Of a stretch of 64,000 nucleotides of DNA, positions 34,898-48,100 are shown in pieces (position 1 is the stretch's first letter; every line of letters starts with the position of its first letter). The notes below the pieces were generated by a model, which saw nothing but the letters and a program-made list of their open reading frames with translations, was not told the DNA's origin and searched no databases. The position numbers and the translations under genes are program-made. Where the stretch lies: contig NC_092808.1 of NCBI RefSeq assembly GCF_040954645.1, forward strand, positions 117,778,049 through 117,842,048, in the 5' to 3' direction. This DNA comes from Diabrotica undecimpunctata (lineage: Eukaryota; Arthropoda; Insecta; Coleoptera; Chrysomelidae).

Positions 34898-37800
34898 CTG
34901 TAAAAATAATTTTATTATTAAAAATAAATGTTGTTTTTCATGTACAAGTTTTCAACGAGATAATAAAATGTGATATTATGTGATTTATTATATGTCTACT
35001 ACTTATATACCCTTATATATTAGATAGCTCGCCCAACTAATTGTTTTTCAGTACTAAAGTATTGGATTTATTTTTAACAAATATTTTCTGAGTAAAATGA
35101 CATACACAAGGTTTTTTGTCGGGAGTCATGTGTTATAAACCATGTTACTATGTCCTGATCCTTGGTTATAATATGCCATTATTGCCCTTACAATGGGGGA
35201 AGAAGGTCTAGTAGGGCTTCCAAGTTCCTGTTAGTGTGCCTCTCAGATTCTATTTGATTCCAAGGCAGAGTCTTTGCACCTAGCTTAGTTTGAGGATGGC
35301 ATTTTTTGATACACCTTTGTTCACCATACCACTAATGCATATTTGCTTGATCATCGCTTTAGTGAAAATAAACTTAGTCAAGAGCAAGTAGAAACTAGCA
35401 TGGAATATGTAGAAATTTATCATACAGAAGAATTATTATTGATTACCAGGGAAAGTGTGCACCCTTTAAACCACAAATGTTTTGTAAACATCTAATTGAG
35501 ACTGCAATACCATTGGCATAGTGGCGTTTTATGAAAAATATAAATACAACAGCTATTGCATCGTCAGCCTAATAGAATAAAAAACTTTTCTCATCATACG
35601 GTTTAGTTCTTCCCAAACTACGTAATCAGCTAGGTAATATCAAAGCTGCTAAGTTGGTTTCAATTTTTAAAGAACCTAATTTCATCACTGGTGACGTAAC
35701 TGGTCATATATCAGATTGATGACTTGGATTACAAGATTACTACTTGCTTTCTCAAACGACTATAGGTGGCAGCACTTGTGGATGGTGGATGAAATAGGGA
35801 TAACGTTTGTTGACATTGTAAATTTGACAGGGAGTTTTAAGACCCCTAGTTGAAGGGCAAGCAAGCTCGTTATCTTTGAAATTTGATGTGAAGATAAGAT
35901 AATATAAGATTTGAACAAGTTTTAATTAAAACTTGATTGGTCTTCATCTCTGTTTTGTAGATCGTAAATCTGATTTTTACATGTTTTATTGATGGACTCC
36001 TTAAAAAATACACATATATCATTAACGTATCATCATCATCATCAGTGGTGCTACAGCTCTAGTTGAGCCTTGACCTTCCTCAGTCTATTTCGCCAGTCGT
36101 TTCTGTTCATCGCCAACCGTTGCCAATTTGCCGCGCCGATTTTCCTTGCGTCCTCGTCCACACCGTCCCTCCATCTCAGTCGTGGTCTGCCTCTACTCCT
36201 ATTTCGCACTGGGACCGATAATAGAGTTCGTCTGGGTGGGTAATTTTCATTTGCTCTTGACACATGTCCAGCCCATCTAAGCCTACCTATTTTTATGAAG
36301 GATATTACATATCTACCATTTACTATTTTTTTATACTTCTCGTACAATTCGAAATTATATCGCCTTCTCCAAATACCATTCTCACAGAATGCGCCCATTA
36401 TTCTTCTTAGTATCTTCCTTTCGAAGACGAGCAGAAGATTTGCGTCTGTTTTGGAGATGGTCCATGTTTCTGACCCATATGTCAGCACTGGCAGGATGAG
36501 TGTTGTATATATTATTAGTTTGGTTTTCTGGCTTAAATTTCTGTTTTTTAGCTGCTTGCTTAGTCCAAAATAACATTTGTTTGCTAGCAGTACCCTCCGT
36601 TTTACTTCTTCAGATGTGTCATTATCGTTTGTTATGAGAGAACCCAAATATGTAAACTTATTCACTACCTCAAAATTATATTGGTCTATACTGAAGTTTT
36701 CTTCGGCGTTTCTAGCTCTATCTCTGTTATTTGGAATAGATGCTAACATTTTGGTTTTCTCCTCGTTTATTTTAAGGCCCATATTTTGTGCGGCTGTCAA
36801 GAAGGTGGAAGTCATCTCTTTAAGTCCTCGTGTAGTACGTGCGATCAAATCCAGATCGTCAGCGTAAGCCATAATCTGCGTTGATTTATTAAAGATTGTT
36901 CCCCTATTGTGTAACTCGGCATCTCTTATAGTCTTTTCTAACGCTATATTAAAGAGAAGGCACGCCAGCGCGTCTCCCTGCCGTAACCCTGCATATGTTT
37001 CAAACGCTTGTGACATATCGCCTTGTATTTGCACTCTGCAGATCACTCTGCAGATCATTAACGTATCAGCAAGTTAAATACCAAGATAACGTATCAGTTA
37101 AATAAAATAAAATAAAATTAGGCAGTTTAACGCTATTTTAAACGGTTGTATCAAACAATTTTAAAAGTTAAACAAATTAAATAAATTTAAGTATTACCTG
37201 CGCGAACTTTATAACCAGATAATTCCAAGTCATCCTCTATTACCCTAGCCAAGCAGTTAGCTGTGGGAAGGACACGAAAAGCTTCCATAACACATGCCTT
37301 CAAATATGCTTTAGATGAATCTTCCAAGATTTTTTGTTGAGCAGAAGGATGTTTTGCTACTAAATACAGTAGGAATAACAGACTATTTTTGAGTGTGTGA
37401 ATACCTGTAAAATCAATAAGTTAAATAGGTAATACCAATATAAAAGTGTATGGATAACTAAAAAATAAATAAAAAAAAAACAATGGAGAAAGTGGTGTTT
37501 TGTGATACATTTTTAAATTATTTTTAATCCTAATGTACATAAAGGACCCAATGAAGAAAAATTACTAAAGCGGTATGAGTAAATAAAAATATATGAGAAT
37601 TAGATATGTATTATCATTTTTTAATTTTCACACCTCTAAGGGTTATTGTCGCTCTCTGCGGGTTCTTCAGAATCATTTATCGCGGGTATTCCGCTTAATA
37701 TTATTTGATCCTATCATTGGTTGTGTGGCTTAGCGTCTTTTACAATATTACTGCATTTTTTCATATCTCTGTATAAGACTATTTCGACTCTGAGACTAAG

Positions 37801-40800
37801 CTTCCCAATGTCCTCAATTATATGATCATCTCATCTTACTTCTGGACATATTGTTTTTCTTTCACTGATCTTTAAGTGAAAGTGATCTTTCACTGAATGT
37901 TTAGTCGCTTGGCAACACATGCTTGAAGATATCTCCCGCCTGTACGTCGCCACACTCTTACACGTTTGTCTGAGCCCGTAAGACAGAATCTTGATTCATT
38001 GGAAAACAATACATGACTCCAATCCTGTATTCTCCAAGCCAAGTGTTCTCGGGAAAAAATCCAACTGGCAATTCGGAGTTCATGGGAAAGCGGTAGTCCA
38101 GTTACTCTAGTTCGAAAAAATAAATCAGTAGCATTAAGTCGCCTCCTCACTATCCATTGACTTAGTTTTACATTTCTCACTTCTTGCAGATGATTTCTAA
38201 GGGAAACTGCTGTGACCGTTCGGTTTCTTAAACACTAGAAACGACAAAGCGGTCATATCTAGCAGTTTTAATTCTGTCTTGACGTGAACCAGGTCTACGA
38301 GTACGCACACCGGTCTCTTCGTACCGTCGCCAAACTCGTTGTACACTCTAGTGACTTACACCAACGTTTCTTGCAGTTTCGCGCTCACCGTGGACATCTT
38401 CTAACGCCGCCACAATTCGTGCCGCAACAACAAAACTTATGCTCATGGTATGTAATACACTGAGCGTAAAAACACTACACAAACAATTTACAATTGACGT
38501 TCAAACCAAGGAAACAAAAACTATGCTGATAATGGTTTTTAGGAAATAGGCTAAGGGGTCCTTTTTATCACAAACTCTTATCGAAATAGCAACAACATTT
38601 TTTTGTCAAACAATCCATTTGTAAACTATCTTACAACCGAAAATAGTTAAAAAAGAATCATAATTTCTAAAAAAAAATTAAATGCGGGCTTTCCAAATAC
38701 GAGAGAGCTATAAGGGAAAAATTCATTCCAATACTAAGAAACATAAATATAAAATTATTTCATTTAAAGCAATAAACGAAAAAAAAAAAAATAATAATAA
38801 GAGTTAACGTGAAGATAAATCAAAAAAATGTTACAGTCCTTTACGCAATTAGTGATCTACGATAAATATTAACTATGCACGATAAAGATGAGTTCTTTAA
38901 AAAAACCAATGGCGAAATTATGAAAATTGAAAATACGAGAATTGATAGTTATGGGAGAATTATTATGGAGAAAAGTTAACTGAAATATCAATATCTAAGA
39001 TCTATATCACAAGATATATGTTTATAATTAATTATAACAATAACTTCAGGAAAGCAATTTTTTCAGTTACCTACCAGCTGCTATAAAATCTACAATTGCA
39101 GCAGTTTTTTCTTTTTCATCAATATCAGCCTTGAGAACCGACTGAAAAATGGCACTTTCATGTGTAGCTTCATCTGCAGTGTGAATTAACTCTAATGCCA
39201 GCTTATAAATTGTATCTTCACTTTCTGCAAGTTTTTTGTATGCTGGAGTAGTAAAAAACTTCCAAATTGGCAAACCAAAGTATGTATCCCTAAAAATATT
39301 TTAAAACTATGTTTAATGCTTAGAACTAACTCATTTTTTAAAATTAAAAGCAAACATTATTTTTTGTAAACTTTGTTTAATTTGTAAAGTAAACTCTTTT
39401 ACCCGAAAGTAAAATTCAACTTTTACTTTCGGGTAAAAGGAAACGTCCGCAAATTATCAGGTATTAGGTATACAGTGATGAGTGTCTTACCACCCAGCAA
39501 AATAGCGGAAAGGATAGAAGACAGATTAAGTTGTGAGATAGTATGAGATAAAGCTAGTTCTTGACGTGGCTATTTTACTTCAGTCATAATTATACGGATG
39601 ACCTCGAAAATATTTTATTTTAATAATTTCTGATGTTAGAATAAATGATTGAATAAATTAAGATATATTATAGTAAAAAACTAAGCATGGGTAGCATTTG
39701 GCAAACTAAGCCATATTCTAAAAAGTTCAATTCCCATGTGTCTTAAGCGAAAAGTTTATAACCAATGTGTTTTGCCTGTACAAACTTATGGAGCAGAGAC
39801 TTTAACACTCACGCAGAAATCTGCGAATAAACTAAGAGTTACACAACGAGCCATGGAACGTGCAATGCTGAATGTGAGCCTCCGAGACCACATAACAAAC
39901 CGACAAATCAGGCAAAGATCAGGAGTTCAAGACGTCATCGAAAGAACCACGAGACTTAAGTGGAACTGGGCAGGACACTTAGCCAGAACACAAGATGGAC
40001 GATGGACAAGACGAATTATGGAATAGAGGCCCAGAAATTATAAAAGAAGCCGAGGACGACCACCGACTAGATGGACCGACGACATAAAAAGAGTAGCGGG
40101 AAACTGGCTACAAGCGGCCCAGTGTAGAGAACACTGGAAAGAACTGAGGGAGGCCTATGTCCAGCAGTGGACGGGATTGGCTGATTGATGATGATAGTAA
40201 AAAACATTAATTATTAGCGATTTTAAATTATAAATCTTTAAGTTTATTTAATAATAAAAATAACTTAACTGAAATATTTGATTAAACTAAAGGTAGGTAT
40301 GTTCCATCCGAAAACAATTATTGTATGTGGAATTGGCGTAATAGTTAGAGACGTGGTCTAGTGACAAGAAGATTGAGGTTCAATTCAATCAAAAAAAAAT
40401 AGAAAATATGATACATATTATCGATAATGGTAATGTAACTTATAGGTTTCTACCGATTATTTCCCACCTTACGTTAAAAAGCCGGGTGGTAAGACACTCA
40501 TCACTGTATAATGAAAGCCATAAAACTCTTTCGAGATCCAAGCTTTAACTCCATATAATCTTATTTTAATAAATCTGGTTCTTGCCATTTCGATGTGTCT
40601 GCTAATCACTATGATTTGATTATGATACTTTAGCATTATGCCTAGATATTGATTTGATTCCTAGTTATTTAATTATTTATTCGTTCTATAATCTTCTTCT
40701 TCGCGTGCCATATCAGAATTATCCAACGTAGGCGATCACCATTGCGAAGGTTTCTCGATCTTCTGCAATATGGAATAATTGTCCTGCATTTGTTATCTGT

Positions 40801-43800
40801 GTCCATTCACGAATGTTTTTTAACCAAGAAACTTGTTTTCTTCCTACACCTCTACGGCCCTCTATTTTACCTTTAAGGATCAGTTGTAATATTCTATATC
40901 GACTTCCCCTTACTATATGTCCCAGATAATACATTTTTCGATGTTTAACGGTCTTTAGCAGTTCTTTATCTTTGTTGACGCTCCTTAGTATTTCTTCATG
41001 CTCTTGCTGTCCAAGGTATCTTCAGCATTCGTCTATGAACCCACATTTCCAATGCTTCAATTTTGTTCATGATCGATACTTTTAGCGTTCACACTTCTGC
41101 ACTATACAAAAGTACGGACCAAACATAACACTTAAACATGATTTGTCTTAGTTCTAAACTGAGCTGATTATTGCAAAGAAATGACTTCATTTTCATAAAT
41201 GTAGTTTTAGTTGTTGCTATTCTACGTTTTATTTCTATGTCTGGATCTAATTGGTCCGTTATCACAGTTCCCAAATATGTCATTTTGTGGACTTTCTCAA
41301 CTTGGACTTCGTTTAATTGAAGCTTTGCATCGGGATGTGGGTACGACTAAACACTAAAAATTTGGTTTTGTTTGAGTTTATTTTTATACCCATTTCCTCT
41401 CCTACCTCGTGAATACGATCAAGCAGAATTTGGAGACCTTCAATATTATCTGAGAGAATTACTGTATCGTCTGCATATCTAATCACATTAAGTAGTTCCC
41501 CGTTGATTTTTATTCCATATGGTTGTCTCTCAAGTGCCTTTTTAAATAACTGGTCCGAGTAAACATTGAACAATGTTGGCGACAAAATGCAACCTTGTCT
41601 GACTCCTCGTTGTATGGAGATTTCATCCGTGTAGTTATCTCCAATTTTTACGATAGCAGTTTGATTCCAGTTTAAATTTTTAATGACACGAATATCCTTG
41701 TCATCTATTCCGATATTTTTCAGTATTTGCATTAATTTTACATGCTGTACTTTATCAAATGCCTTTTCGAAGTCCACGAAACATGCAAATACATCTTTTC
41801 TTTGGTCACGGCATTTTTGTAATAGAATGTTAAGCGCAAAAAGTGCCTCCCTGGTTCCCATAGCATTTCTAAAACCAAATTGGGCATCTTCGAGATCTTC
41901 TTCGCATTTGCGTCTAATTCTGTTGTGAAGTATTCTTAGAAAATTTTTAAGAGTGTGGCTCATTAGGCTAATTAATCGATATTCTGAGCATTTTCTCGCA
42001 TTGTGTTTTTTAGGTATTGCGACAAAGATGGATTTGAGCCAATCTGTGGGAATCACTCCGATGTTATATACTGAATTAAAAAGTCTTACTACTACTTTTA
42101 TGTTATCATCCTCTATTAGTTTCAGCAACTCATCTGGTGTATCATCTGGATCACAAGATTTTCTAATTTTAGCATTATTCGTTCTATAATACAATAATCA
42201 ATTTTAAATGGTAGATTTTTACTGTCTTTAATAATAGTTTTACTAATAATCATGTAGTTGGTTTTTGTCCGGTTTATACTGTCGATAGTAACCGCTGTTT
42301 CTATTTGGTCTTTCTAAAAAGTTTTGTGAGTTTTTCTGGTTGCTAGCGATTAGTTCTGTGTCATCGACGTACCATATATTATTAATTAATCCCCATTTAC
42401 AGAAAACCCCCGCATTGCATTTAATTAAAGCCTCATGGAAAATACGTTAAGATGACATTCCTAATGGAATAGGTGTAATGGCTCTGGAAAAAGTAATACT
42501 TATGTCACAAATTACAACCACTGGTTCAATATATAACAAATCAGTGCAAATCCTGGCCTATGCTGATGATATCAATATTGTTGAGAGAACGGAAAACGCT
42601 GTACAAGAGGCATATGTAGCAATAAAAGAATCAGCTACAAAAATGGGTTTAATAATAAACACCAACAAGAAGAAGTATATGAAAATAAGCACCCAACCAC
42701 AAGTCCTACGACCACTTGTTATAGAAAACGACGTCATCGAAGCAGTAAACGAATTTGTATACCTGGGAGCGCTCCTTGACACTGAAAATAATACGACCGC
42801 AAAGATAAACCGCAGAATTTGCACTACCAACAGATGCTATTTTGAGCTCAATCTCCTCCTTAAATTATATCGAGTAATACAAAAACAAAACTCTACAAAA
42901 CAATAATATGCCCAGTCCTAACATATGGTTCAGAGACCTGGACTCTAACAAAAAATAATGAAAACATGTTAGGATGTTTCGAAAGCAAAATACTAAGGCG
43001 AATCTATGGAGCAGTGAATAACAATGGAGTGTGGAGAAGATGATGCAACTTCGAACTTTATAAAATATACCAGGAATCTGATATCATAAAACATATTAAG
43101 ATAGGACGGCTGAGGTGTATAGGGCATGTAATGCGGATGGAACAAAATGACCCAGCTAGAAAAACGCTCCTTGATAGACCTATTGGTCAGAGAAGAAGAG
43201 GAAGACCCAGAACAGGGTTCCTTGATAACATCGATGAAGACATGAGAAATATGGAAATACGTGCTTGGCGATGGATGGCGACCACTGGAGAGAAATTCTT
43301 GAACAGGCTAGGATATACGCAGGGTTGTGAAGCCAGAATGATGATGATGATGAAATTCCTAATATTGACAGAGGACGCTTAGATGCTCGGAATGTTCTGG
43401 CTGTTGCATTATCAAAAAAAAAACATTGCAATACTAAATAAAGTATAATGTGAAAGTAAATGTCGTATTTATTGCTGCAATAAAATAATAATAATATTAA
43501 TAATAAATATGAACCTCACAAAGGCACAAAAACACCATCCTCGAAGTGAAGGAGAAAGAACAACAATACCGCGGTATTTAGGAGGACGAGGACTTATTGA
43601 TATAAGCGAGCAATTAGAAAAACAGATTACTAATTAAAGAACTTATTTTCAGGTGCAGGCGGAGACATCTCTTCATCGCGCGATTTGTGCAGTAGATGAC
43701 ACAACACCGATTAAACTGAGGGAACAATAAATGCGCATAAACCATCTTACTAAGAACGAAAAAATGCGCATCTGTCGCACTATGTCGACAATATAGCGTC

Positions 43801-45085
43801 GAACTATTGGCTGACATCAGGAAAGATGTTCCCTGAAACAGAAGGTTCATTACTCGCCATTCAGGATCAGGTTATACCAACCAAAAATTACCTGAAATAT
43901 ATCGTCAAAGACCCTCAGGTCCAAAACGACAAATGCCGATATGGATGTCAAGCCCAAGAAACCATCCAACATCTTACCGGGGACTGCTAGGCATTTGCTG
44001 CAACTGAATATAAGGAACGGCATGACTCAGTAGGAAAGATCCTCCATCAAGAGATAGCTTTTAAACTGGGACTTCTACAAACAAACTATCTCCCATATTA
44101 TCAATACGTTCCTGAGAGTATGCTTGAGAATGACAACTACCAGCTATACTGGGATCGCACTGTGCTCACAGATCAAACTGTAGCACATAATAGACCAGAT
44201 CTCGTCATAGTTAATAAACTTACAAGACAAACAACACTAATCGATGTGGCGATACCTAACAACAATAATCTGCGTGTTAAGTACAACGAAAAGATCGCCA
44301 AGTACAGAGATCTGGAAATACAAATAAGGAGACAATGGAGAATGGAAAGTACCCAGACGATACCTATTATTCTTTCTACCACTGAAGTCATCCTGAAGAA
44401 CCTCCTAGAAAACATAAAAAAGCTGGGATTAATTTATCTATATAAGATCATGCAGAAAGCTGTGCTACTTTTGACCTCCAGATGCGTCCGAAAATTTTTG
44501 GGAGATACACCGACGTACCAAGTCACCTAGGGCTCGATAACACGGAAAGAGCCCCACCAGAGCTCAATCCTTTTGATACCGTAGGTATCTGGGATGAGTG
44601 AATTTTCCCCTTAGAGGGAGTGTGAGCCGTATGGCTAAATCTGGAAGATAAATATGAGTGAAAAACTTTATAACTTAGTAAACATCTTTATAACACCATG
44701 CAGAAAGCTGTACTATTCTCGACGTACAGATGCGTACGAGAATTTTTGGAAGACACTCCAGCATATCATGTCATCTAGGCATCGATAACATGAAAAAAGT
44801 CCCCTCAGAATTCAATCATTTTGATACCGTAAGCATTTGTATCGTAGTCACTTATATGGCTTAAATCTGTATAAATAATATGCTGCCTCTGTAACGTATT
44901 ACTTTTTTAAATAAAAATGACTGCTCTTGGTCTGATTAACATTGGCCTATGAAATATATGCGTTATAAATATAATGTTAACCAGCTACCAAATGGTATCC
45001 CCACTTCGGCAGCTGGCATTTCTGATATAGATATATCACGATATGCAAAATTCCGAGTTCGGTATCTATTTCCAACATAAATACA

Positions 45086-45116
<31 letters not shown>

Positions 45117-48100
45117 ACTGGAATACCATCAAAATGATTAATTTAGCTTACCTAATAGCAATAAAATTTTGATGGATAGCATCAGCAAACTTTTTGGCAC
45201 ATTCTGACTCCTCTCCCATTAGCAAAAGTCCTAGTCTGCGACCCAAAACCAAAGCACATGATGTCTCTAAACCCATTCTACCTGCAACATCCTCCAAATC
45301 TATAATCGTATCATCGCTTTGACGTTGCTGCCTTATTAAATTGCAAAAATCTTCGCATATTACATCAACTTGTGGCAAAAATCCCGAAATAGTTTTTGGA
45401 CTAGTTAGATCCGTTGTTAATGAAGTTCTTAAATGGTACCATATTGCACCTGAAAAAAAATACGTTCAATCCACAACACAATTATTAGAGATGTGTTAAA
45501 GTTACAAAGTAAATCATGAAATTTTTATTAAACCAGTTTTTGGTACTTTTCCTTTTTATTTTCTTTGTTGTCGTTAAATGCATAAAATATTTTCTTGAGA
45601 ATTATTCAAAAGTTGGAAAATAAATTCCTTACTTGGCTTATAAGCTCAAGTTGGGAAGCCTTTTTCAAAATAATTTTTTTAGTTAACAGAAATATTTTTT
45701 TAAATAATGTAAGAAGCCGCTAATATTTCAATGGGAATAAGCCACGAAATTGAAGGTTAAAATAAGATTATTGACGTTTCAATTTCCACTTCGGAAATCG
45801 TTCTCAAAATATTTTAACCTTATTAAATATTTAAACCTTATTTTAACCTTCAATTGTGGCTTACTCCCATTAAAATAGCATCTACTTTAAATTGCCACAA
45901 GAAAATAGCTTTAGAACAATATTAAGAAACCGTTATGGGCCCAGCTGTATTAAGAATTTTAGGAGATTGAAAATTCTTTACAAAACACTGGCACATTGTC
46001 AAAATTCAATCAAATTTTTACGAAGATGTAGAGACAATGTAAGAAACCTTTGAACGCATTTCTTTTCTAAGTTAAATATTATTTTAGTTATACGGAATTA
46101 AGCAGTGGCGGATCTAGAAATTTTTGTCAGGGGGGGTCATGGGTCTTGAGGGTGATTTTGATACATGATTTAGATTTTTGCACCTTTCAGTGGCTGATCC
46201 CCAGAAATAATTTTTTGTCGAGGGGGGGGTGGTCATGGGTCTTGAGGGTGATTTTGATATAGGATTTAGATTTTTGCACCTTTACGATTGATATGATTTG
46301 TGCCATGTAAGGAGGGAATCATTTTCTCAATAATTATTTTAAGCGATATATTAAACCAATGAGAAGTTATTAAAACCCAAATACCCTACGGGTGCAAAGA
46401 AGGGTACAACATTAAGGGGTCTTAAACTTAAACAAAAAATAATAATTTAAACCCACATTTTCAGTAAAATCAAGTGTACAAGACTATTAAACCAAAGGAA
46501 AGTTATTAAAATATAAATACTGAAAAATCAAGGACTGTCAATTTAAACCAGGTATTTTAAGATAATTAATTTAAACCCGCCTATCCTGTAGCTACAAAAT
46601 CAAGAACAAACCAAGGATAAATAAGTATAAACCAAAGTTAAGTAATTTAATTGCAATAACTCAATGTAAGTGTCAACAATAATGAATGTATTTAACATTC
46701 CTAATAAACTCTATCTTATCGTTGGATATCCGATATCAATTTGTAACAACATTCATTTATTCCTTATTGCTAAACGGAGTGGAAACATCTCGGAATTACA
46801 AGTATGAGGCGTATAGAAGCCTTTGAAATGTGTGTTTTTCGAAGAATGCTGAAGATTTCGTGGACAGAGCACGTGACCAATAACGAGGGGCTGAGAAGAA
46901 TGAGGACTGAGAGAGAACTCCTAAATATTGTAAACAACAGAAAAACGAGTTATCTAGGACATATTCAGAAAGAAAAAAAAAATAAATTTCTACGACTCAT
47001 AATGGAAGGAAAGTAGAAGGAAAAAGAGGTCCAGGAAGAAAAAAATGTTCCTGGCTGAAGAATGTAAGGGACTGGACAGGCATGGACATACATTCGATAC
47101 TAAGAACATCTCAAGATAGAGAGCAAATTAATAAACAGTATTTTATTTAAATTAATTTATTCAACAAAAAACATAATATAATTAAGGAATAGTATTTCTA
47201 TAATTAGGCATATTAGGCTATAAGTGCACGAATCGTCAGCAACAGCCGGCAACGACTGGTAAATAAAAGTTCAGTGATTAAAAATACTATAAGAAAAGTA
47301 AATATTATATAATTTTATAAAAATGTATTCTTTTCGCATATCCGATTTAGCAAATCACTCTATGATTGCATCAACATCTAGAGAAATTTCAGGATGCACA
47401 TTGATGAGTGCTAAACCAGTTAACAGAATTTCTATTTCTAAGCCAAGTCTTTGGACGCTTAAGCGTAGAACGCTCTGTTGTTACTGGACTGACTGTCAGT
47501 GTAATTAATATTTGCAGAAATATTCTGATATTTGGATACATAGGTATGAATATGGCAGTTTTCTAATACTTCTAAAATACAATCAGGAAGTTTTCCATTA
47601 TTTTGCACGACACTTTTCCACTTTTGAATATACAGTGAAAACTCTTGTTCTGCTGTGGAATATGCAGTGAGTAGTTGGTCCAATAATATCCTGGAAGGTG
47701 GAAGAAGATATTGTCTAAAAGGGGTAAATAAATAGATCTTCGGAAATATTCTTCGCAAGAGTCAACAGATTAGCCTACTTAAAATCTAATTTTGGTGACT
47801 GAAGAAGACGACTAAGTGATAAAGTTGTACCTAAAACATTAATAAGAAAAACTACTGTTTCACAGTTTCACAAATACCTTGGACAGCAGAATACCTTGGA
47901 CAGTCTCTTTGTTTGTATTCACTAACGTATCAGACAGAGCTACAACAATATTGACTTTGATATTTATTATAGATAAATTATAAAACATAGCACACAGTCT
48001 CAACAATTATAATACATATTCAAATTACAAACAACCAATTCGTAGACAAAACTGAAGATAAGAAATACCTAATAAAAAATAAAAGTGTGCTGATTTCTTG

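Noticed and set aside
36295..36867. Two open frames of 90-96 codons on the + strand
   Set aside because: They are antisense shadows of the 335-codon family II reverse transcriptase frame, whose motifs are clear.
40330..40395. tRNA-like SINE: TGGTCTAGTGAC followed by GGTTCAATTC and poly(A)
   Set aside because: The two boxes resemble pol III A and B boxes, but the spacing and flanks do not fold as a tRNA and there is only one copy in the window.
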